Shown piece by piece: positions 1 through 5,339 of a stretch of DNA of 5,339 nucleotides (its first letter is position 1; each line of letters starts with the position of its first letter). The translations under genes and the position numbers were made by a program. Source of the stretch: Desulfosarcina sp. (lineage in GTDB: Bacteria; Desulfobacterota; Desulfobacteria; Desulfobacterales; Desulfosarcinaceae); the NCBI GenBank assembly GCA_030642405.1, contig DAOWNV010000193.1, forward strand, positions 1 to 5,339. The letters are read 5' to 3'. Below the pieces are notes generated by a model, which worked only from the letters and a program-made list of their open reading frames with translations, made no database searches and was not told the origin of the DNA.

Positions 1-638
1 CCCACAACGACGACGGCATCCACATTTTCTGCAAGTTGTTTCACTTCAGCCTGACGTTTTTCCGTGGAATCGCAGATTGTGTCAAAGGTCTTGTAATGGG
101 GAAATGTCTCGGCCGCCCATGCTTTAACCTGATCGAAAAATTGAATGTTCTGGGTGGTCTGGGCCACTATTATGGCTTGATCGAAGGCAGGCAGCGCATG
201 CAAATCCTCCATGGTGCTGACGACATGCCCTGCATCGCCGGCATATCCCACAAGTCCCACGATTTCAGGATGATCCCGGTCGCCTACAATAATCGCGGAA
301 TATCCCTTTTGGGCATGAACCCGAATAATGGTCTGCACGCGAATCACCCGGGGACAGGTGGCATCCACAACGCTGAAACCTGCGTCCTTGAGCCGCTGCT
401 TGTCATCGGGGGGAACACCATGGGCCCGGACCAGAACAGTACCGGTTCCCTCTTGTGGAATAGCTTGCAGGACGGTTATCCCTTTTTCTTCAAAAAGGGA
501 TAGAACCTGAGGGTTGTGAATCAATGGGCCGTAGGTAAAAATGGGTTTGGCGTATTTTACCGGAGCATCCAGAGCCAGTTTCACGGCACGTCTAACCCCC
601 ATGCAGAACCCGGCTGTTTTAGCAATTTCGATTTTCAA
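1..638 (-). CDS. ispH: 4-hydroxy-3-methylbut-2-enyl diphosphate reductase (IspH/LytB), 3' end cut by window
   Basis: IspH is the cytosolic [4Fe-4S] enzyme that ends the MEP pathway, reducing HMBPP to IPP and DMAPP. The 212 visible codons show the family signatures: GFCMGVRRAV with cluster ligand Cys12, DATCPRV with Cys95, and TICDSTEKRQ with Cys189. The substrate-binding residues also appear, in LIHNPQV (His41), RAHGV (His73), DHPE (His123, Glu125) and QTTQN (160-164). E. coli IspH is about 316 residues, so roughly the last third lies beyond base 1. The start is TTG at 638-636: the frame upstream meets a TGA after eleven codons with no other start, and the protein begins at the usual family N-terminus. 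An AAAGAG at 652-647 is a modest ribosome binding site. The TTG shares TTGA with the stop of the upstream CooT-like gene, suggesting translational coupling. Whether a C-terminal fusion exists cannot be seen here. Confidence 0.96.
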   Translation of the reverse strand, partial: MKIEIAKTAGFCMGVRRAVKLALDAPVKYAKPIFTYGPLIHNPQVLSLFEEKGITVLQAIPQEGTGTVLVRAHGVPPDDKQRLKDAGFSVVDATCPRVIRVQTIIRVHAQKGYSAIIVGDRDHPEIVGLVGYAGDAGHVVSTMEDLHALPAFDQAIIVAQTTQNIQFFDQVKAWAAETFPHYKTFDTICDSTEKRQAEVKQLAENVDAVVVV

Positions 639-733
639 GGGTGGATCTCTTTGAAAAAAACCTTGTGATCAACCAGGGAAAGGGACAGGTTTTCTACCCC
701 ATCTGTAATCAAATAGGCATTGGCTTCACACAT
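635..733 (-). CDS. very short CooT-family-like protein (32 aa), probably internally deleted
   Basis: The start is well defined: a perfect AGGAGG at 746-741 lies seven bases before ATG 733-731. The 32-residue product opens with MCEANAYLITDG, the hallmark N-terminus of the small CooT family. Members are about 60-65 aa; the named example, CooT, is a nickel-binding accessory protein of CO dehydrogenase maturation. The product ends SLVDHKVFFKEIHP, which resembles the family's usual C-terminal strand. The central part, which normally holds a (F/L)GE-type segment, is absent. The simplest reading is an in-frame deletion of about 28-30 codons that left start, stop and ribosome binding site intact. The stop TGA overlaps the ispH start TTG, so translating this gene may mainly help load ribosomes on ispH. 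Whether the protein folds or binds metal is unknown; in CooT, Cys2 is the metal-binding residue, and it is present here. The family call rests on the two ends only. Confidence 0.62.
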   Translation of the reverse strand: MCEANAYLITDGVENLSLSLVDHKVFFKEIHP

Positions 734-765
734 ATGTTTGCCTCCTTTTCCGCTCAATATCGGTT

Positions 766-951
766 TTAAATGATCGGCACCATATGTTTGACAACAAGTG
801 CTTCCACATGGTGGGGCAACGGTTCACCGGACACACCGATCACATGAACATTTTCCTGGAACAAAGGCAAAATAAGTTTTACGGCCGGACAACTGCATAC
901 GGCTTCGGCCATTGTCGGCGTAACTTCCCCCATCATGGCCTTGGCCGGCAT
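766..951 (-). pseudogene. DUF3842 family gene remnant, N-terminal half missing
   Basis: The 61 codons from ATG 951 read MPAKAMMGEVTPTMAEAV, then LILPLFQENVHVIGVSGEPLPHHVEAL. This matches the C-terminal half of DUF3842 proteins as I know them: about 135-140 aa, function unknown, with an N-terminal DGQGGGIG nucleotide-binding-like motif. The resemblance seems to continue a few codons upstream of the ATG (TIGI, back to about 963). It then stops at the end of the NYN gene, whose stop codon is at 959-957. The same frame further upstream is closed by TAA at 1026-1024, and no glycine-rich motif occurs in any frame there, so about 75 residues are gone rather than frameshifted. No good ribosome binding site precedes ATG 951, although coupling from the NYN gene five bases away could still allow translation. 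I infer a decayed gene made by deletion. A functional short derivative or an assembly deletion are the alternatives. Confidence 0.6.
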
Positions 952-956
952 GATGC

Positions 957-1481
957 CTATAGTTTTCTCAAACGGGCCTGCGCTTTCCTCTTCTTTTTCG
1001 ACAACCGCCGGCTGGGGCCTTTCTTACGCGTGGTGGGTATCCATCCCGATAACTCGTCGGGCTCTTCACTGCCTTTCATTGAAAAGTAACGCGTCATGAC
1101 CAGTTTATCTTCAAATGCACAAGAGTCCATCACTGTAGCCCCGGCGGATTCTGCTGCATTCATCACTTCCCGATCGCTGCTGACCACCAGAGCTTTTTCT
1201 TTTTCCCGGCGAGCCATTTGTCGAATCACATCATCGGCACTTTCCCCCCCATGGGAATAGCGGATGGCAATTCCCTTGATTTGGTCCCGTGACCCATACA
1301 GTGACGGTTCCATGGTACCATCGAAAACAACAGTGATCCGATGTGGCTTTATTTTTTTGTAGGAAGCCAGCAGATCCACCAAAGCGTCCCTGCCAAATTC
1401 GAGGGCTTTTCGATCCAGGGCAGCCAACTCCGATGACTGGCGAATGAGGTTGTATCCGTCGATAATAATATGGATAGTCAT
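957..1481 (-). CDS. NYN domain protein, YacP/Rae1-like ribonuclease
   Basis: This 174-residue protein has the PIN-like fold signature of the YacP/NYN group (PF05991). It shows IIIDGYNLI at 5-13 with Asp8, TVVFDGT around Asp54, ESADDVI at 80-86 with an acidic pair, and VVSSDREV with Asp103. These are the acidic residues expected to bind a catalytic metal. The Bacillus subtilis relative Rae1 is a ribosome-associated mRNA endonuclease, so cytoplasmic RNA cleavage is a reasonable family-based guess. The tail (152-174) is strongly basic, rich in Lys and Arg, and could contact RNA. Length is normal for the family. The start fits the usual N-terminus (MxIHIIIDGYN), but the bases before ATG 1481 contain no convincing Shine-Dalgarno. 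It lies 60 nt after parB and directly abuts the DUF3842 remnant, whose TATAGG sequence supplies its TAG stop. The last one or two residues may therefore have been altered by that deletion. Confidence 0.88.
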   Translation of the reverse strand: MTIHIIIDGYNLIRQSSELAALDRKALEFGRDALVDLLASYKKIKPHRITVVFDGTMEPSLYGSRDQIKGIAIRYSHGGESADDVIRQMARREKEKALVVSSDREVMNAAESAGATVMDSCAFEDKLVMTRYFSMKGSEEPDELSGWIPTTRKKGPSRRLSKKKRKAQARLRKL

Positions 1482-1541
1482 TTTCGAACCAATGATAACG
1501 GTTTCGTAAGAAATCTTTGGAAAAGTCTTTTGTTTATTCCA

Positions 1542-2471
1542 TTAATTATTTGTGTGCAGGAGGTTCAGCAAACGGTCCAGGTCATCATCGTTGAAAAAAT
1601 CGATCTCCACATGACCCTTCTTGCCTTTTCGCTGAATCCGGACCCGTGTACCAAAATGGCGGGACAAATCTTCGGATATATCGTTAAAATAGCGTTCTTC
1701 AGGGGTCGGCTCCGAAGGTCGGGACGGTTTCGCCGCAGCATTGATCCGCTTGATCAGCGCCTCGGTTTCCCGTACGGACAGTTTTTTGGCCATCACGTCC
1801 CGAAAGGCCGCCTGCTGCTTGGCCGGCGTGTCCGCCCCCAGCAGTGCCCGTGCATGGCCCATGCTCAATTGCCCCTCCAAAATACTAGCCTGGATCGGTT
1901 CGGGAAGCTGGCGCAACCGCAAAAAGTTGGCTACTGCGCTACGGCTCTTTCCCACCCTTTCAGCAGCCTGATCCTGGGTAAGGTTGAATTCGGTGATCAG
2001 CCGGAAATAGGCTTCAGCTTCCTCCATGGGATTAAGGTTCTCCCGCTGAACATTCTCTACGATGGAAATTTCCAACATCTTTTCATCGGAAACATCCTTG
2101 ACCACCACCGGTACATGGTTTAGACCTGCCAGGCTTGCCGCCCTTAGGCGCCTCTCTCCGACCACTAGCTCGTACCCACCTTTATCGTCCTTTCGTACCA
2201 GCAAAGGTTGAATGATTCCCTGGCTGCGAATGGATTCTGCCAGATCATCCAACTCATCTGATGAAAAAAGGCGACGCGGTTGATACCGATTCGGCCGGAT
2301 CATGTCGATTTCACAGGTAAAGTAATCTTTTTTCTCCACAGCTGCAGTTCCGGAAAGCTCCTTCACGGAACCTGAGTCCGGTATCAAGGCGTCGAGTCCT
2401 TTGCCCAAAGCCATTTTCCGCCTCTTTTTGGTACCTGAGACGGTGCCGTGGAGATTTTTCTTTTCTGGCAT
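1542..2471 (-). CDS. parB: Chromosome partitioning protein ParB (Spo0J/Noc family)
   Basis: ParB is the CTP-dependent DNA clamp that loads at parS sites and spreads along the origin region, working with ParA to segregate replicated chromosomes. The 309 residues show ALGKGLDALIP near the N-terminus (21-31), the motif by which ParB engages ParA. The ParB/sulfiredoxin-like CTPase domain follows at about 50-145, with GERRLRAA at 105-112 and ENVQRENLNP at 139-148, the two nucleotide-contact motifs. A helix-turn-helix at about 164-187 (LTQDQAAERVGKSRSAVANFLRL) recognises parS. A Pro/Ser linker sits near 248-257, and a C-terminal dimerisation domain runs from 258 to 306. All key motifs are intact. 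ATG 2471 has AGGAAA at 2481-2476. A second start, Met20 at 2414-2412, also has an AGAGG-type site and would give 290 residues, closer to many homologues. It is 47 nt downstream of parA. Confidence 0.96.
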   Translation of the reverse strand: MPEKKNLHGTVSGTKKRRKMALGKGLDALIPDSGSVKELSGTAAVEKKDYFTCEIDMIRPNRYQPRRLFSSDELDDLAESIRSQGIIQPLLVRKDDKGGYELVVGERRLRAASLAGLNHVPVVVKDVSDEKMLEISIVENVQRENLNPMEEAEAYFRLITEFNLTQDQAAERVGKSRSAVANFLRLRQLPEPIQASILEGQLSMGHARALLGADTPAKQQAAFRDVMAKKLSVRETEALIKRINAAAKPSRPSEPTPEERYFNDISEDLSRHFGTRVRIQRKGKKGHVEIDFFNDDDLDRLLNLLHTNN

Positions 2472-2518
2472 GTAATTTCCTGAATCGTGGCCGGATCGAT
2501 CAATCGTTTTAGGATTAA

Positions 2519-3295
2519 TTAGTTGGGTCCGGTATGGTTGGCCGCCATAACCTCCTTGGCGAGGGAAAAATAACTCCGCGCACCGGGAGATGTGGCATCA
2601 TAAAGCAAAATGGGCTGCCCGTAACTAGGGGCCTCCCCCAAACGGACATTCCGGGGAATCATCGTTTTGAAAACCAAATTCTTGAAATGGTTTTCAGCGT
2701 CTTCCGCCACCTGGTGACTCAAGTTTGTCCGGCGATCAAACATGGTCAGCAAAATACCGGCAATGGTTAGCTTTGGGTTCAGTCCACTTTTAATCCGCTG
2801 AAATGTCTGAACCAACTGGCTGAGTCCTTCCAATGCATAAAATTCACACTGAAGCGGTATCAGCAAGGCGTCGGCAGCGGTCATTGCATTCACTGTAAGC
2901 AAGCTGAGGGAGGGAGGGCAATCAATGATGATGTAGTCGTACTTTTTTTCTACCTTTTTCAACAATCGATTTAAAGCATATTCCCGTTGGGACCGATCCA
3001 TCATTTCGATATCAAAACCGATCAGTTCCACCCTGGAAGGCATGATCTTTAAGGACTCAATCTGGCTGTCGACAATGACTTCATCCGCAGAGGCCTGGCC
3101 GATCATTGCATGATAAAGGGTTTTTTCCAATCCGGATTTATCCACACCCACACCGGTAGTTGCATTGGCTTGGGGATCACAGTCCACCAGTAGCGTCCGT
3201 TTTTCCGAAACGGCTATAGCTGCAGACAGATTGACTGCCGTGGTGGTTTTGCCTACTCCCCCTTTCTGATTAGCTATACATAGAATTTGTGCCAT
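2519..3295 (-). CDS. parA: Chromosome partitioning ATPase ParA (Soj family)
   Basis: ParA binds nucleoid DNA as an ATP dimer and is released by ParB, driving origin segregation. Using the start at 3295 the protein has 258 residues. The deviant Walker A box KGGVGKTTT (11-19) carries the signature first lysine of the ParA/MinD group. Walker A' is VDCDPQANAT (37-46) and Walker B is IIIDCPPSL (122-130). LGEAPSYGQPI and the closing SYFSLAKEV match chromosomal Soj proteins, and length is typical. There is no long N-terminal HTH domain, which argues for a chromosomal rather than P1-type plasmid ParA. An upstream in-frame ATG at 3319 would add eight residues, but it has no ribosome binding site. ATG 3295 has AAGAG close by and gives the conserved MAQILCIANQKGG start. 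It is the first gene of the minus-strand train and is transcribed divergently from the bepA-like gene. Confidence 0.96.
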   Translation of the reverse strand: MAQILCIANQKGGVGKTTTAVNLSAAIAVSEKRTLLVDCDPQANATTGVGVDKSGLEKTLYHAMIGQASADEVIVDSQIESLKIMPSRVELIGFDIEMMDRSQREYALNRLLKKVEKKYDYIIIDCPPSLSLLTVNAMTAADALLIPLQCEFYALEGLSQLVQTFQRIKSGLNPKLTIAGILLTMFDRRTNLSHQVAEDAENHFKNLVFKTMIPRNVRLGEAPSYGQPILLYDATSPGARSYFSLAKEVMAANHTGPN

Positions 3296-3307
3296 GGTGC
3301 TCTTGTT

Positions 3308-3322
3308 AGCATAAAACATGCT
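3308..3322. repeat. short inverted repeat AGCAT-5-ATGCT in the parA leader
   Basis: Two perfect 5-bp arms are separated by AAAAC, a few bases before the parA ribosome binding site. It could be a small operator or leader hairpin, but arms this short arise by chance easily. Confidence 0.2.
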
Positions 3323-3340
3323 GTTTGAAAAGTGGAATGG

Positions 3341-3370
3341 AATATGCCATGGTAAACTATGATCTGTAAA
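3341..3370 (-). promoter_or_regulatory. candidate sigma70-type promoter for the parA operon
   Basis: On the minus strand TTTACA (3370-3365) is followed after 18 bases by CATATT (3346-3341). Transcription would start near 3334, giving a leader of about 40 nt before parA. The -35 is good and the -10 is mediocre (four of six), so this is a suggestion based on position and sequence only. Confidence 0.33.
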
Positions 3371-3394
3371 AAGCCGGACTGGTTCACCCTATAG

Positions 3395-3415
3395 ATGCCG
3401 TTAATAACATCATGA
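3395..3415 (+). promoter_or_regulatory. six-codon upstream ORF overlapping the bepA start (ATGA)
   Basis: ATG 3395 opens a reading frame MPLITS whose TGA (3413-3415) overlaps the protease ATG (3412-3414) as ATGA. The protease start itself has no visible Shine-Dalgarno, so re-initiation from this mini-ORF is one way it could be translated. The mini-ORF has no clear ribosome binding site either, so this is weak. Confidence 0.22.
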
Positions 3416-4818
3416 TTTCTAAAAAAATAATTACATTGTTGACCCTAATTGTTTTTCTCACCACTTCTTTCATGGTTGTGGTTCCCAGTGGGTATTGCAT
3501 CACCATCCAGGAAGAACGGGAGATGGCTAAAGAATTCATGCTTATGGTTCAAACCCGATTTCCTTTGATCAGGGATCCGATAATCGTCGATTATGTCAAC
3601 CGTGTGGGAAATCGAATAATGAAAGCTGTACCACCCCAGCCCTTTGAATACCAGTTCTATGTTCTTCAAGAGGATGTATATAATGCCTTTGCCACACCGG
3701 CCGGCCACATTTTTTTTAACAGCGGCCTATTTGCAGCACTGGAATCCGAAGAAGAACTGGCCGGTATCATTGGCCACGAAATCGCTCATGTTACCTGCAG
3801 ACACATTTCCGAGAGGATCGACCGTTCTAAAATAATCAATGTTGCAACATTGGCAGGAATGGTGGCCGGCGTATTGCTGGGTGTCGGAGGAGCAGGAGCG
3901 GCGGCCAGTGCCATAACCATGGGATCGGTTGCCGCAGGTCAGTCAGCAGTCCTGGCATATAGCCGCCAAAATGAAACACAGGCAGATCAGTTGGGATTGG
4001 AATACCTGACCAGGGCTGGATATAGCGGTGAAGGGCTGCTCACATCCTTAAAAAAAATTCGAAGCAAGCAATGGTTTGGCTCAAAAGACATTCCCACCTA
4101 TTTGACCACCCACCCCGCGTCTGAAGATCGGATGATTTACATTGACAATTGGTTGCACCAGCGCCAAGGTCGGAAAGAGGCAACACGTCCCGAAGTCGGC
4201 GGTTTCGATTTGGCTCACACCCGACTGGTTGCCCTTTATACCGATGAAAAAACTGCTCTGACCCATTTTCGATTGGAACTTGAAAAAAAACCGGATGATC
4301 CTCTTTCCCACTACGGATACGCATTGGTTCTGACACGGATCGATAAATGGCACGATGCCATCGAACACATGAAGCTCGCCATCGAAGGTAACGCCATGGC
4401 CACCCACATGCTGATTGATCTGGGTACGATCTATTTCCATGACGGTCAGTACGAGAAAGCAAAAGAAGTACTTTTAGCCGGAATATCCGAACAAAACCCA
4501 GAGGGCCGACTCTATTTGGGCCGCACCCAAATGGAACTGGGCCAGATGGCAAAAGCTAAACAGACCTTCAAAAATCTGGTACAAGACAACGAACATTATA
4601 CCCTTGCTTACTATTATCTGGGGGAGAGTAATGGCCGAACCGGAGAAATGTTCGGCGCCCATTACAATCTGGGTGTTTATTACCTGCAAAAAAGGGACTT
4701 GAAAAATGCCGATTTCCATCTGAAACGGGCCATTCAGCTGGCCGGGAACGAGGCTCAAAAGACACTGGTTAAGGATCAATTGAAGTTTTTGAATTTCAGC
4801 GCAAAGAACAAAAATTGA
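3412..4818 (+). CDS. bepA: periplasmic M48 metalloprotease with TPR domain, BepA/YfgC-like
   Basis: The 468 residues begin with MISKK and a hydrophobic stretch (6-25), an export signal ending near 29. The sequence around Cys29 (PSGYC) is not a good lipobox. The M48 peptidase domain (about 32-250) has the zinc motif HEIAH at 122-126, the third ligand Glu188 in NETQAD, and TTHP at 232-235. His234 corresponds by motif to the histidine that switches off E. coli BepA. A Gly/Ala-rich hydrophobic segment lies at 147-176. From about 270 to 447 the sequence is TPR-like (for example IDLGTIYFHDGQYEKAKEVL and the repeat near 417-442). BepA acts in the periplasm, helping assemble or degrade outer-membrane proteins such as LptD, and length and domain order fit. 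The next gene has its own promoter, so this is probably monocistronic. No Shine-Dalgarno is visible before ATG 3412. The exact substrate is not inferable. Confidence 0.92.
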   Translation: MISKKIITLLTLIVFLTTSFMVVVPSGYCITIQEEREMAKEFMLMVQTRFPLIRDPIIVDYVNRVGNRIMKAVPPQPFEYQFYVLQEDVYNAFATPAGHIFFNSGLFAALESEEELAGIIGHEIAHVTCRHISERIDRSKIINVATLAGMVAGVLLGVGGAGAAASAITMGSVAAGQSAVLAYSRQNETQADQLGLEYLTRAGYSGEGLLTSLKKIRSKQWFGSKDIPTYLTTHPASEDRMIYIDNWLHQRQGRKEATRPEVGGFDLAHTRLVALYTDEKTALTHFRLELEKKPDDPLSHYGYALVLTRIDKWHDAIEHMKLAIEGNAMATHMLIDLGTIYFHDGQYEKAKEVLLAGISEQNPEGRLYLGRTQMELGQMAKAKQTFKNLVQDNEHYTLAYYYLGESNGRTGEMFGAHYNLGVYYLQKRDLKNADFHLKRAIQLAGNEAQKTLVKDQLKFLNFSAKNKN

Positions 4819-4832
4819 CTATAGTCCTGATA

Positions 4833-4882
4833 AAAACATAATGCCACAGCGTAAAAAAAAGCATTGACATGTTTTGTTTTTT
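4833..4882 (+). terminator. possible weak intrinsic terminator after the M48 protease gene
   Basis: AAAACATAATGC (4833-4844) can pair with GCATT (4861-4865) and ATGTTTT (4869-4875), with a 3-base bulge GAC and a 16-base loop. It is followed after one G by six T (4877-4882). The stem is AT-rich and overlaps the -35 box of the next promoter, so strength is doubtful. Confidence 0.3.
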
Positions 4883-4892
4883 CCGATTAGAT
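4864..4892 (+). promoter_or_regulatory. sigma70-type promoter for the cytochrome gene
   Basis: A perfect -35 box TTGACA (4864-4869) is followed after exactly 17 bases by TTAGAT (4887-4892). Transcription would start near 4899, leaving an unusually long untranslated leader of about 150 nt before ATG 5049. The -10 is imperfect (three of six). A 10-bp palindrome AACAATTGTT (4934-4943) lies inside the leader. Confidence 0.5.
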
Positions 4893-4954
4893 TTGTACTA
4901 TATTTAAGTTTGTATCTCCTTTTTTCATCATTTAACAATTGTTTTCCGGATTCG

Positions 4955-5042
4955 GTAAGGTGAGACCACCGTGGCTGTTCAGCCCCCTGCACATGGTCTT
5001 TTGAATTTGTATAAATATTAAATCCTTACACATTATAAGGAT
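4955..5042 (+). promoter_or_regulatory. structured 5' leader, candidate translational switch of the cytochrome gene
   Basis: The leader holds several complementary segments. GTAAGG (4955-4960) can pair with CCTTAC (5024-5029), enclosing AGACCA (4963-4968) with TGGTCT (4994-4999) and GGCT (4973-4976) with AGCC (4981-4984). An alternative local hairpin is GGTG-AGAC-CACC (4959-4970). The CCTTAC strand is also the arm that hides the ribosome binding site in the 5022-5042 hairpin, so the long-range helix and the hiding hairpin exclude each other. TCTTTT at 4998-5002 after the outer stem could alternatively mark a weak terminator or attenuator. I could not match this to GEMM (cyclic di-GMP), TPP, cobalamin, glycine or another riboswitch consensus I know. 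The pairings are read directly from the sequence; function is inferred. Confidence 0.42.
5022..5042 (+). promoter_or_regulatory. hairpin hiding the Shine-Dalgarno of the cytochrome gene
   Basis: ATCCTTA (5022-5028) and TAAGGAT (5036-5042) are perfect 7-base complements around a 7-base loop. The right arm contains the AAGGA ribosome binding site, six bases from ATG 5049. When the hairpin forms, ribosome access should be reduced. Confidence 0.5.
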
Positions 5043-5048
5043 CTTATT

Positions 5049-5339
5049 ATGAAAAAATGGATTATTGGATCTGTGCTTATCGGTATCATCATTGCTTTTC
5101 CGTTATTCAGCATAACCTATTACACAATGGTGAGAACATCCACACCGGAATTTTGCGCCTCCTGCCACGAAATTCAGCCGGCGGTAAGTGAATGGCGTGC
5201 GTCCACCCATGTGAACAACTCCCAGGGTTTCGTTGCCGATTGCATGGACTGTCACCTGCCTGCTCCTCATAAGATGTTCGACTTCTTTTTTGCCAAAACC
5301 GTTCATGGTGTTAAAGACGTCATCAAACATTTCACAATC
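5049..5339 (+). CDS. NapC/NirT/NrfH-family multihaem cytochrome c, 3' end cut by window
   Basis: The 97 visible codons begin MKKWIIGSVLIGIIIAFPLF, one uncleaved transmembrane anchor (about 4-25) with a positively charged cytoplasmic end, as in NapC/NirT/NrfH quinol dehydrogenases. Two c-type haem sites follow: CASCH at 36-40 and CMDCH at 65-69. Around them are FCASCHEI, EWRASTHVNN and DCMDCHLPAPHKMFDFFFAKTVHG, a pattern typical of this family. Further haem motifs are expected beyond the right edge. Such proteins take electrons from membrane quinol and pass them to periplasmic reductases, for example for nitrate, nitrite, DMSO/TMAO or other multihaem partners. The partner gene is not in the window, so the pathway cannot be named. 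The start is supported by AAGGAT at 5037-5042, six bases upstream. It has its own TTGACA promoter and a long structured leader, hinting at post-transcriptional control. Confidence 0.9.
   Translation, partial: MKKWIIGSVLIGIIIAFPLFSITYYTMVRTSTPEFCASCHEIQPAVSEWRASTHVNNSQGFVADCMDCHLPAPHKMFDFFFAKTVHGVKDVIKHFTI

Noticed and set aside
37..44. TGTTTCAC, the left half of the parS consensus
   Set aside because: The right half (TTCAGCCT) does not match GTGAAACA, and the site lies inside ispH coding sequence. A half-site is not enough.
36..503. 155-codon open frame on the plus strand
   Set aside because: It is antisense to the clearly conserved ispH reading frame and its translation resembles no family.
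960..1100. Frameshift that would restore a full DUF3842 N-terminus
   Set aside because: No frame upstream encodes the glycine-rich DGQGGGIG-type motif and the DNA is occupied by the conserved NYN gene, so material is missing rather than shifted.
1470..2123. 217-codon plus-strand open frame across the parB region
   Set aside because: It is a shadow of parB and the yacP-parB gap. All conserved motifs are on the minus strand.
3295..3319. Longer parA start at ATG 3319
   Set aside because: It has no ribosome binding site and adds eight residues outside the conserved family N-terminus.
4040..4552. 170-codon minus-strand open frame opposite the M48 protease
   Set aside because: Antisense shadow of the protease and TPR coding sequence, with no recognisable domain and no ribosome binding site.
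4817..4826. Perfect palindrome GACTATAGTC at the stop codon of the protease gene
   Set aside because: Ten bases only, with no loop for a hairpin and no T-run. It could be chance, and no regulator site is recognised.
4948..5002. Cyclic di-GMP (GEMM) riboswitch upstream of a multihaem cytochrome
   Set aside because: Such riboswitches are common before cytochrome genes in related bacteria, but the conserved GEMM core segments and their spacing are not present here.

Overview
The window (about half GC) looks like a chromosomal segment from a strictly or facultatively anaerobic bacterium, probably a Desulfobacterota (former Deltaproteobacteria) relative. This is inferred from the protein flavour: a CooT-type small protein beginning MCEANAYL, a DUF3842 remnant, an LytB/IspH [4Fe-4S] enzyme, and a NapC/NirT-type multihaem cytochrome. 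No rRNA, tRNA, insertion sequence, phage gene or CRISPR array is visible.

Layout. Bases 1-3295 hold a minus-strand gene train read right to left: parA (Walker ATPase), parB (CTPase/DNA-binding clamp), a YacP-type NYN-domain ribonuclease, a truncated DUF3842 gene, a very short CooT-like gene, and ispH, which runs off the left edge. Gaps are 47, 60, 5 and 32 nt, then a 4-nt overlap, so this reads as one operon linking chromosome partitioning with RNA and isoprenoid housekeeping functions. Bases 3296-3411 are a divergent intergenic region. Bases 3412-4818 (+) encode a BepA-like periplasmic M48 metalloprotease with C-terminal TPRs. Bases 4819-5048 are noncoding, with a possible weak terminator, a TTGACA promoter and a long structured 5' leader. 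From 5049 to the right edge is the N-terminal part of a membrane-anchored NapC/NirT/NrfH-family cytochrome c.

Two things stand out. First, two consecutive small genes in the operon seem to have lost internal material. The DUF3842 gene lacks its N-terminal half and begins at the stop codon of the NYN gene. The CooT-like gene keeps both family ends but only 32 codons, apparently through an in-frame deletion that preserves its overlap with ispH. Second, the cytochrome leader can form two mutually exclusive helices around its ribosome binding site. A 7-bp hairpin hides the Shine-Dalgarno, and an upstream copy of the same anti-sequestering sequence (GTAAGG) can pair with the hiding strand and free it. 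That is the architecture of a translational switch, and I could not match it to a known riboswitch class.

Family assignments come from recognising motifs by eye; no database search was run.
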